From: Candidatus Pelagibacter sp.
Lineage (GTDB): Bacteria; Pseudomonadota; Alphaproteobacteria; Pelagibacterales; Pelagibacteraceae
Assembly (NCBI GenBank): GCA_028095445.1
Contig: JAOHCJ010000032.1
Span: 1-6,741 of the forward strand
DNA length: 6,741 nt
Direction: 5' to 3'
Shown: positions 1-6,741 of the stretch, piece after piece
How the letters are laid out: every line of letters begins with the position of its first letter
Position numbering within the stretch: the stretch's first letter is position 1
The notes under the pieces: model-generated
What the model was told of the DNA's origin: nothing
What the model saw: only the letters and a program-made list of their open reading frames with translations
The model's database searches: none
Translations under genes and position numbers: made by a program

Positions 1-96
1 TATTCCATTATGTACAACGCCCCATAAATCAATATAAAATATATCATAATCTTGTACGATCGATCTTAAACCTTCATTATCTAAATTCTTAGTCAT
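1..96 (-). CDS. HAD-superfamily class IIA hydrolase, N-terminal fragment
   Basis: This is the first 32 codons of a gene that runs off the left edge on the minus strand. Translation from the ATG at 94-96 ends in YDIFYIDLWGVVHNGI. That matches the first motif of the class IIA HAD hydrolases found next to groES in many alphaproteobacteria (TIGR01459-type, from memory). Asp23 would be the nucleophile that forms the phospho-aspartyl intermediate. The residue two positions later, normally the acid/base Asp of the DxD motif, is Trp25, which I recall as usual for this subgroup. The substrate is not known; relatives include NagD-like sugar and nucleotide phosphatases. There is no clear Shine-Dalgarno site before the ATG. 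The gene is divergent from groES, with 123 bases between the start codons. Family assignment is fairly firm despite the short fragment; function is not. Confidence 0.8.
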   Translation of the reverse strand, partial: MTKNLDNEGLRSIVQDYDIFYIDLWGVVHNGI

Positions 97-166
97 TATT
101 GCAGGTATAACTCATAAAAAACACAATTTCTCTGGTTTTTTGCCCTACTTATTTTTTTTGCTTAGT

Positions 167-197
167 CTTGAAAAAGTAAGGCTAATAGCTATATGAG
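167..197 (+). promoter_or_regulatory. Candidate sigma-32 (RpoH) heat-shock promoter of groESL
   Basis: CTTG at 167-170 is followed, after exactly 17 bases, by GCTATATGAG at 188-197. The alphaproteobacterial heat-shock promoter consensus, as I recall it, is CTTG-N17/18-CYTATNTNNG. The downstream element matches at every fixed position except the first (G instead of C). Transcription would start near 202-206, leaving a leader of only about 15 bases before the groES Shine-Dalgarno site and start. No CIRCE inverted repeat (TTAGCACTC-N9-GAGTGCTAA) is present, so control by HrcA is not supported and RpoH control is the simpler reading. Confidence 0.7.
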
Positions 198-209
198 TCG
201 CATATTAAA

Positions 210-214
210 AGGAG
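210..214 (+). promoter_or_regulatory. groES ribosome binding site
   Basis: AGGAG lies 5 bases before the ATG at 220 and fixes that codon as the start. An in-frame ATG at 193 would add nine residues, but it lies inside the predicted -10 element, upstream of the likely transcript start, and has no Shine-Dalgarno site. Confidence 0.85.
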
Positions 215-219
215 AATTT

Positions 220-510
220 ATGAAATTTAAACCGTTACACGATAGAGTTTTAATAGAAGTTTTAGATAGCAGTGAAAAGACTGCTGGAGGAATAATTATC
301 CCAGATACAGCACAGGAAAAACCTCAAGAAGGTAAAGTAATTGCTGTAGGTGGTGGTGCAAAAACTGAAGATGGAAAAATAATTCCAATGGATGTAAAAG
401 TTGGAGACAAAGTTCTTTTTGGCAAGTGGTCAGGAACCGAAATCAAAATCAATGGTAAGGAATATAGCATAATGAAAGAATCTGACATTATGGGAATTTC
501 AGGTAAATAA
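220..510 (+). CDS. groES: Co-chaperonin GroES (Hsp10)
   Basis: This 96-residue protein is the cap of the bacterial chaperonin. Seven copies form a dome that closes the GroEL ring in the cytoplasm and creates the folding chamber. The sequence begins [13 protein letters not shown], typical of the family. The mobile loop that binds GroEL spans about residues 16-33 and contains the hydrophobic contact Ile25-Ile27 in GGIIIP. The roof hairpin follows at about 44-58, and the conserved FGKWSGTE strand at 67-74. Length is normal for GroES. I chose the start at 220 because it has a Shine-Dalgarno site and gives the standard N-terminus. It is the first gene of a two-gene operon, 23 bases before groEL, apparently driven by the heat-shock promoter just upstream. 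Nothing looks damaged. Confidence 0.98.
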   Translation: MKFKPLHDRVLIEVLDSSEKTAGGIIIPDTAQEKPQEGKVIAVGGGAKTEDGKIIPMDVKVGDKVLFGKWSGTEIKINGKEYSIMKESDIMGISGK

Positions 511-515
511 TTTAA

Positions 516-2201
<1,686 letters not shown>

Positions 2202-2224
2202 TCCCTCTCTTTTAGAAAAAATTC

Positions 2225-2256
2225 AAAGGCCATCTTTTTAGATGGCCTTTTTTTTT
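2225..2256 (+). terminator. Rho-independent terminator of groESL, possibly bidirectional
   Basis: An 11-bp perfect stem (AAAGGCCATCT at 2225-2235 with AGATGGCCTTT at 2240-2250) encloses a TTTT loop. It is followed by more T, giving a run of nine T at 2248-2256. It sits 24 bases after the groEL stop. On the minus strand the same stem is followed by TTTGAATTTTTTC, so it could also stop transcripts of the convergent helicase gene. Confidence 0.93.
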
Positions 2257-2266
2257 ACTAAGCTGT

Positions 2267-2272
2267 TATAAG
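2267..2272 (+). promoter_or_regulatory. Possible -10 element before the small basic ORF
   Basis: TATAAG (in TATAAGAT) begins 14 bases before the ATG at 2281, which would place the transcript start within about two bases of the start codon. No good -35 hexamer is visible; the expected position falls in the T run of the terminator. In an AT-rich genome such a match is easily found by chance. Confidence 0.3.
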
Positions 2273-2280
2273 ATTAAGAT

Positions 2281-2394
2281 ATGTCAAAAAGATACAGTGG
2301 AAAATCATTCAAAGATTCGAGTACTGCTAAAAAGCCAAAGTTAAGCCTGAAAGAAAAAAGAAAAAATAAAAGAGAGAAATCTAAAAAATCTTAG
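2281..2394 (+). CDS. Small lysine-rich protein, 37 residues, function unknown
   Basis: An ORF of 37 codons starts MSKRYSGKSFKDSSTAKK and ends in a strongly basic stretch, LSLKEKRKNKREKSKKS. It contains 13 Lys and 3 Arg against one Asp and two Glu. It has no hydrophobic segment, no Cys, and no signal peptide. Such a composition fits an RNA- or ribosome-associated peptide, but that is inference only. A stop codon at 2275-2277, two codons before the ATG, makes ATG 2281 the only plausible start. There is no Shine-Dalgarno site, unlike groES and groEL. It lies after the groEL terminator, so it needs its own promoter, and its stop is 2 bases from the stop of the convergent helicase. I do not recognise a named family. 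It could be a chance ORF in a purine-rich stretch, but the tight fit between terminator and helicase end favours a real gene. Confidence 0.5.
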   Translation: MSKRYSGKSFKDSSTAKKPKLSLKEKRKNKREKSKKS

Positions 2395-2396
2395 AC

Positions 2397-4136
2397 CTAA
2401 GCTCTTTTTTGACTATGTTTTTTAAAGGTAAAATTTTTAGGTCGGCTACTTCTACTTTTAAACTTCTTTTTACCGGTAAAACCAAAACTTTTTTTTTCTC
2501 CACCAGTAGATGAGGCTTCAGATGATTTTTGCCCAAAGTATTTTGGATTATTTGTAAAACCTGTTGGTTTTGAATTATCTTTTTTTGTAAAACTGGATTT
2601 TCCTTTATAACCAAAACTTTTTTTCTCTCCATCTCTTGATGATCTATCGGGTCTTCCTTTACCAAAAGATTTTGGTTTATCTCCAAAACTAGATTTTCCT
2701 TTATAACCAAAACTTTTTTTCTCTCCATCTCTTGATGATCTATCGGGTCTTCCTTTACCAAAAGATTTTGGTTTATCTCCAAAACTAGATTTTCCTTTAT
2801 AACCAAAACTTTTTTTCTCTCCATCTCTTGATGATCTATCGGGTCTTCCTTTACCAAAAGATTTTGGTTTATCTCCAAAACTGGATTTTCCTTTATAACC
2901 AAAACTTTTTTTCTCTCCATCTCTTGATGATCTATCGGGTCTTCCATGGCTAAACTTATTCTCATTTCTGAATTTTCTTTTTTTATTATATGGAGCTTTT
3001 CCCTTTTTACCCCCTTTTGAATTCCCTCTTGCTTCACGCGGTGCAGGTTTAAAATTTGGATCAATTAATTTACTAATTGAGTTCCACATAGATCTATCAT
3101 CTGGTGTGAGAAATGTTAAAGCCGATCCATCAGATCCTGCTCTAGCTGTTCTTCCAATTCTGTGAACATAATCTTCTGGAACTTGAGGTAAGTCATAATT
3201 TATTACATGCTGAATTAAAGGAATGTCTAATCCTCTTGCCGCAACATCAGTTGCAATTAATATCCTCTTAAGACCTTTTCTAAATGAAGTAATTACACGA
3301 TCTCTTTTACTCTGACGAAGATCTCCATGAATAGCATCAGCTGAATGACCTTCTTCTTTTAATCGCTTAACCATTTTATCTGCACTTCTTTTTGTTTTGA
3401 CAAAAACTAGAATTGATCCTTTTCTAGATAAAAACTGATCTATCAATTCATCATATTTATTTTCTTTAAAAACTTGAAGAGTTGATTGTTTAATCTTTGC
3501 AATAGGAACTGAAGTAGATCCTGTGGAAATTCTTTCGGGTTTTGTGAGGTATCTTTCTGAAATTCTCAAAATATTTTGTGGTAAGGTTGCTGAAAATAAT
3601 AATGTCTGGTGATCTTTGGGTACGAATTTTAAAACCATCTCTATTTGTGGAGTAAATCCCATATCTAACATTCTATCAGTTTCATCTAATACCAAATATT
3701 TTGTGGCTGAGAGATTTAAACTTTTTCTTTTTAAATGGTCATTAATTCTTCCAGGCGTACCAACTATTATTCTAGATCTATTACTTAGTTGTCTAAGTTG
3801 TTTTTGCATTGCTTCCCCACCAATAAGCAAAGCAGTTTTAATATTAATTTTATCACTAATAATACTCTTGATTGCAGCCATGACTTGAGTTGCAAGCTCT
3901 CTGGTTGGACACATCACTAATGCAAATGCATTTTTGTCTAATATTAGTTTATTAATTAAAGGAATACTGAATGCTAATGTTTTTCCAGTTCCAGTTTGCG
4001 CTGTTCCCAAAACGTCTTTCCCCTCTAAAGCAACTGGTATTGCCATGCCTTGGATTGGGGTCGGCTTCGTAAATTTCATTTTTTCCAATGAATTTTTTAA
4101 CGAATCTTCTATTTTAAATAATTTAAAGTTTTCCAT
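2397..4136 (-). CDS. DEAD-box ATP-dependent RNA helicase, RhlE-like
   Basis: This 579-residue ATP-driven RNA helicase belongs to the bacterial DEAD-box group (COG0513), closest in style to RhlE. These enzymes unwind short RNA duplexes in ribosome assembly, RNA decay and cold adaptation. Motifs in order: Q motif with PTPIQ 25-29, motif I AQTGTGKT 46-53, Ia PTRELA 77-82, GG 106-107, Ib TPGR 127-130, motif II DETD 151-154, motif III SAT 182-184, motif V ATDVAARGLDIP 295-306, and motif VI HRIGRTARAG 325-334. The core ends near residue 360. Residues 365-579 form a long basic, low-complexity tail with four near-identical repeats at 398-516. Motif II carries Thr in place of the usual Ala. No strong Shine-Dalgarno site precedes the ATG. 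The gene is convergent with the small basic ORF and divergent from typA. The exact subfamily is uncertain because the tail is unusual. Confidence 0.96.
   Translation of the reverse strand: MENFKLFKIEDSLKNSLEKMKFTKPTPIQGMAIPVALEGKDVLGTAQTGTGKTLAFSIPLINKLILDKNAFALVMCPTRELATQVMAAIKSIISDKINIKTALLIGGEAMQKQLRQLSNRSRIIVGTPGRINDHLKRKSLNLSATKYLVLDETDRMLDMGFTPQIEMVLKFVPKDHQTLLFSATLPQNILRISERYLTKPERISTGSTSVPIAKIKQSTLQVFKENKYDELIDQFLSRKGSILVFVKTKRSADKMVKRLKEEGHSADAIHGDLRQSKRDRVITSFRKGLKRILIATDVAARGLDIPLIQHVINYDLPQVPEDYVHRIGRTARAGSDGSALTFLTPDDRSMWNSISKLIDPNFKPAPREARGNSKGGKKGKAPYNKKRKFRNENKFSHGRPDRSSRDGEKKSFGYKGKSSFGDKPKSFGKGRPDRSSRDGEKKSFGYKGKSSFGDKPKSFGKGRPDRSSRDGEKKSFGYKGKSSFGDKPKSFGKGRPDRSSRDGEKKSFGYKGKSSFTKKDNSKPTGFTNNPKYFGQKSSEASSTGGEKKSFGFTGKKKFKSRSSRPKNFTFKKHSQKRA
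2589..2945 (-). repeat. 96-bp in-frame tandem repeat in the helicase tail
   Basis: Four copies of a 69-bp core start at 2589, 2685, 2781 and 2877, separated by three identical 27-bp linkers, so the period is exactly 96 bp (32 codons). The core encodes GRPDRSSRDGEKKSFGYKG plus KSSF, and the linker encodes GDKPKSFGK. The only base difference I find among the cores is one silent serine change (TCC in the two outer copies, TCT in the two inner copies). Near identity at the DNA level, including silent sites, indicates recent duplication or ongoing homogenisation. The encoded segment is disordered, basic and rich in Ser-Phe-Gly. Confidence 0.97.
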
Positions 4137-4293
4137 TTAGGTATTTAGATTTTTTAAAACTTAAGGAGATATGCTCTTAATCCTTTAATACGTCTAATTT
4201 ATACTGCGATATCTATAGGTTTTTGAACTAATCACAAGAACTGATTTTTTTTAAAGAATAGCTTTTTTAATTTTTCAAATAAGACATTTGATG

Positions 4294-4299
4294 TATAAG
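4294..4299 (+). promoter_or_regulatory. Possible -10 element of typA
   Basis: TATAAG preceded by TG one base upstream (TGTATAAG at 4292-4299) resembles an extended -10 element. Transcription would begin near 4306, about 5 bases before the typA ATG. The -35 region is only a T-rich stretch. The rest of the 174-bp gap to the helicase start (4137-4310) is AT-rich; I see no RNA gene or convincing terminator in it. Confidence 0.35.
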
Positions 4300-4310
4300 A
4301 ACCACAAATT

Positions 4311-6137
4311 ATGGCAAATAATATTAGAAACATCACTATTATAGCACACGTTGACCATGGCAAGACAACTATGATTGATAATCTAATGAAGCAAAGTGGT
4401 TCATTTAGAGAAAATGAAGTAGTTGATGAAAGATTAATGGATTCTGGTGAATTAGAAAAAGAAAGAGGAATTACTATTTTAGCTAAACCTGCTTCAATTG
4501 ATTGGCAAGGTTCTAGGATTAATATTATAGACACACCAGGTCACAGAGATTTTGCTGCAGAAGTAGAGCGTGTTTTAAGTATGGCTGATGGTGCGTTATT
4601 ACTTATTGATTCTGCAGAGGGTGTGATGCCTCAAACTAAATTTGTATTAGCAAAGGCACTTAAACAAGGATTAAAGCCAATTGTAGTAATTAACAAACTA
4701 GATAAGGCAGATCAAAGAGCTAACGAAGTTTTAGATGAAACATTTGATTTATTTGTGAGCTTAGATGCCAATGAAGAACAATTAGATTTTCCTGTTTTAT
4801 ACGCTAGTGGTAGATCTGGATGGGCAAGTAAAGAAGTTGATGGCCCAAGAGAAAACCTTCATCCGTTGCTAGATTTAATCATAGAGCATGTTAAGCCAGC
4901 TGAACTTGATAAAACAAAACCTTTCGCAATGCTGTCTACTCTATTGTATGCGGATAGTTTTTTAGGAAGAAGTTTGGTTGGAAAAATATCACAAGGTACA
5001 GCAAAAGCCAATCAACCTATTAAAGCAATAAATCTTAAAGGAGAAAAAGTTGATGAAGGTAGATTAACTAAAATTTTTAGATACGAGGGAACAAAAAAAG
5101 TACCCATCGAGGTTGGTGAAGCTGGAGATATTGTTATAATTGCTGGTCTAGAAAAAGCTAATGTAGCAGACACCATTTGTGATCCCGAAGTAAATGAACC
5201 ACTTCACGCGACACCGATAGATCCACCTACTATGTCTATTACTATAAGTGTTAATAGCTCTCCTTTAGCTGGAACTGAAGGAAAAAAATTAACAAGTACA
5301 CAAATTAAAGATAGGTTGATTTCAGAAGCTCAAAATAACGTTGGAATTACTTTTTCTCAAAATGCTAATGTGGATTCGTTTGTAATTAGTGGACGAGGAG
5401 AGCTAATGCTTGAGATATTATTAACGCAAATGAGACGTGAAGGCTTTGAAATGACTGTAAGTCCTCCAAAAGTTTTATATCAGCAAGATAAAAATGGAAA
5501 TAAACTTGAGCCGATCGAAGAAATTACAGTAGATTTAGATGAAGAATTCTCTTCAAAAATTATTGATTCTATGAATCGAAGAAAAGGTAAATTGCTTGAT
5601 CTTAAAGATACCGGAAAAGATAAAAAAAGATTAATATTTCATGCACCAACAAGAGGTTTGATGGGTTATACAAGTAGATTTTTGACTCTAACAAAAGGTA
5701 CTGGTGTAATTAATAGAATTTTTCATGGCTTTGGAAAATTTGAAGGTGAAATGGATGGAAGAAAAAATGGTGCTTTAATTTCAATGTCCAGTGGTAAAGC
5801 TGTTGCATTTGCAATATTTAACTTACAGGCGAGAGGTGAAATGTTTGTCACTCATAATGATCCTGTATATGAAGGAATGATTGTTGGACTAGCTCCAAAG
5901 GCTGGTGATATGATTATTAATGTTATGAAGGGTAAACAATTAACAAATATGAGAACTCAAGGTACGGATGAAAATGTTGTGCTTACTCCAGTTAGACAAA
6001 TGTCAATTGCAGAACAGCTTAGTATGCTAAATACTGATGAGGCATTAGAAATTACCCCTAAATCCCTTAGATTAAGAAAAGCAATTCTTAACCCTAATGA
6101 TAGAAAAAAGAACGAAAAATCTTCAACACCTCTCTAA
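4311..6137 (+). CDS. typA: Translational GTPase TypA/BipA
   Basis: This 608-residue GTPase of the EF-G/LepA family binds the ribosome at the site used by EF-G. It is linked to 50S subunit assembly and growth at low temperature or under stress in other bacteria. G motifs: G1 AHVDHGKT at 12-19, G2 RGITI at 52-56, G3 DTPGH at 74-78, G4 NKLD at 128-131, and G5 ASGRSG at 165-170. The beta-barrel domain follows at about 200-300, then the EF-G III-like and V-like domains (about 305-480), and the TypA-specific C-terminal domain with its KGKQLTNMRTQG segment. Length equals the usual 600-615 residues. The ATG gives the standard MANNIRNITIIAHVDHGKT start, yet no Shine-Dalgarno site precedes it. Its stop overlaps the stop of the convergent membrane protein gene. 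All catalytic residues, including His78 of DTPGH, are present. Confidence 0.98.
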   Translation: MANNIRNITIIAHVDHGKTTMIDNLMKQSGSFRENEVVDERLMDSGELEKERGITILAKPASIDWQGSRINIIDTPGHRDFAAEVERVLSMADGALLLIDSAEGVMPQTKFVLAKALKQGLKPIVVINKLDKADQRANEVLDETFDLFVSLDANEEQLDFPVLYASGRSGWASKEVDGPRENLHPLLDLIIEHVKPAELDKTKPFAMLSTLLYADSFLGRSLVGKISQGTAKANQPIKAINLKGEKVDEGRLTKIFRYEGTKKVPIEVGEAGDIVIIAGLEKANVADTICDPEVNEPLHATPIDPPTMSITISVNSSPLAGTEGKKLTSTQIKDRLISEAQNNVGITFSQNANVDSFVISGRGELMLEILLTQMRREGFEMTVSPPKVLYQQDKNGNKLEPIEEITVDLDEEFSSKIIDSMNRRKGKLLDLKDTGKDKKRLIFHAPTRGLMGYTSRFLTLTKGTGVINRIFHGFGKFEGEMDGRKNGALISMSSGKAVAFAIFNLQARGEMFVTHNDPVYEGMIVGLAPKAGDMIINVMKGKQLTNMRTQGTDENVVLTPVRQMSIAEQLSMLNTDEALEITPKSLRLRKAILNPNDRKKNEKSSTPL

Positions 6138-6741
6138 TTAAAAGATTTTCCAACAATATATAAACTTAAAGCGACTGCTGGACCAATTCCAAAAGCAAAT
6201 AATAAAGTTCCAATACCTACCGTGCCACCTAAGTACCAGCCAATAGACATTACTGTAATTTCAAGAGTAGCTCTTACACCTGCAATTGGTAAGTTTGTTT
6301 TTTTTTGTAATCCAATCATTAATCCGTCTCTTGGGCCCGCTCCTAAGTTTGCAACTAAATAAATTCCACCTCCTACTCCAACTGTAAGTACAGCTAAAAA
6401 AGCTAAAACTAATTGAGAAATATAATTTTCTGGTGTAGGCACAAATTTGATACAAACATCTATCATCAAGCCAATTATTAAAGCATTTAAAATTGTACCA
6501 ATTCCAGGCTTCTGATTTAATGGTAGCCAAAGAATTAAAACTATTACACTTATAAGTATAGTTATTATGCCGATAGAAAAACCCACATTTAAAAAAATAC
6601 CTTGAGCAAGAACACTCCACGGTGAAGCTCCTGCTGCCGAAACAATTAATAGTCCTTCCCCCAAACCAAACAATGTTAATCCAAAACACAAGAAAAAAAA
6701 TGTAGAAATTTTTGGTTTTAAATTTAAAGGTTTATCTGAAC
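6134..6741 (-). CDS. YczE-like integral membrane protein, 5' end outside window
   Basis: The reading frame enters from the right edge and ends with TAG at 6134-6136. About 201 residues are visible. The sequence resembles the YczE/YyaS/YitT family of uncharacterised membrane proteins (COG2364): GASPWSVLAQG near the first loop, NQKPGIGTILNALIIGLMID in the middle, NLGAGPRDGLMIGLQ before the last third, and GGTVGIGTLLFAFGIGP near the C-terminus. I count about five or six hydrophobic segments likely to span the inner membrane, with no soluble domain. Transport has been proposed for relatives, but no substrate is established to my knowledge. A TTG at 6689-6691 could act as a start, but the frame stays open upstream as SDKPLNLKPKISTFFFLCFG. 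Family members usually have 10-20 residues before this first membrane segment, so the true start is probably just outside the window. Confidence 0.85.
   Translation of the reverse strand, partial: SDKPLNLKPKISTFFFLCFGLTLFGLGEGLLIVSAAGASPWSVLAQGIFLNVGFSIGIITILISVIVLILWLPLNQKPGIGTILNALIIGLMIDVCIKFVPTPENYISQLVLAFLAVLTVGVGGGIYLVANLGAGPRDGLMIGLQKKTNLPIAGVRATLEITVMSIGWYLGGTVGIGTLLFAFGIGPAVALSLYIVGKSFN

Noticed and set aside
97..192. Search for a CIRCE element between the HAD gene and groES
   Set aside because: No TTAGCACTC/GAGTGCTAA inverted repeat or close variant is present.
193..219. Upstream in-frame ATG giving a nine-residue N-terminal extension of GroES
   Set aside because: It lies inside the predicted -10 element, has no Shine-Dalgarno site, and the extension does not match the GroES N-terminus.
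2381..3064. A 227-residue minus-strand frame overlapping the helicase tail
   Set aside because: The repeat period of 96 is a multiple of three, so any frame free of stops in one unit stays open through all units. It is out of frame with the clear helicase and resembles no protein.
4161..4188. AAGGAG followed by ATG and five codons (MLLIL), with a nearby AAGGA/TCCTT inverted repeat
   Set aside because: The ORF is only five codons, the spacing from AAGGAG to ATG is too short, and the inverted repeat pairs only about five bases. It could be a regulatory remnant but cannot be supported.
4209..4238. Possible helicase promoter on the minus strand (TTGTGA, then TATAGA; also CTTG-N15-CCTATA)
   Set aside because: Spacing is 14 bases for the sigma-70 reading and 15 for the heat-shock reading, both off the usual values; the match is too weak to annotate.

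Overview
The window is about 6.7 kb of AT-rich bacterial chromosome, densely packed, with short intergenic gaps. Gene content and sequence point to an alphaproteobacterium with a streamlined genome, most likely of the SAR11/Pelagibacterales type. The reasons are the low GC, the overlapping or near-abutting gene ends, an alphaproteobacterial-style heat-shock promoter, the GroES/GroEL sequence style, and a class IIA HAD hydrolase divergent from groES. The lineage is an inference from recalled family resemblance, not from a search.

Left part (1-2256): the N-terminus of a HAD-family hydrolase gene leaves the window on the minus strand. A 123-bp gap separates it from the groES-groEL operon on the plus strand. 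The operon has a very good candidate sigma-32 promoter (CTTG, 17 bases, then a CYTATNTNNG-like element), strong Shine-Dalgarno sites, and a strong hairpin-plus-T-run terminator after groEL. The two proteins form the GroEL/GroES folding chamber.

Middle (2257-4136): a small lysine-rich ORF of 37 codons follows on the plus strand. Its stop codon lies 2 bases from the stop of a convergent RhlE-like DEAD-box RNA helicase on the minus strand. The helicase has a complete motor core, but motif II reads DETD. Its long basic tail holds four near-identical copies of a 96-bp in-frame tandem repeat, the most striking structural feature of the window.

Right part (4137-6741): a 174-bp divergent gap separates the helicase from typA/bipA, a ribosome-associated translational GTPase. 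The typA stop codon overlaps the stop of a convergent YczE-like membrane protein gene that leaves the window at the right edge. The known genes share a theme of protein folding, RNA remodelling and ribosome function, which often matters under cold or heat stress. I see no mobile element, tRNA, rRNA, CRISPR array or defence island. I do not see a clearly new system. The items most worth a second look are the homogenised helicase repeat, the tiny basic ORF, and the possible leaderless starts.
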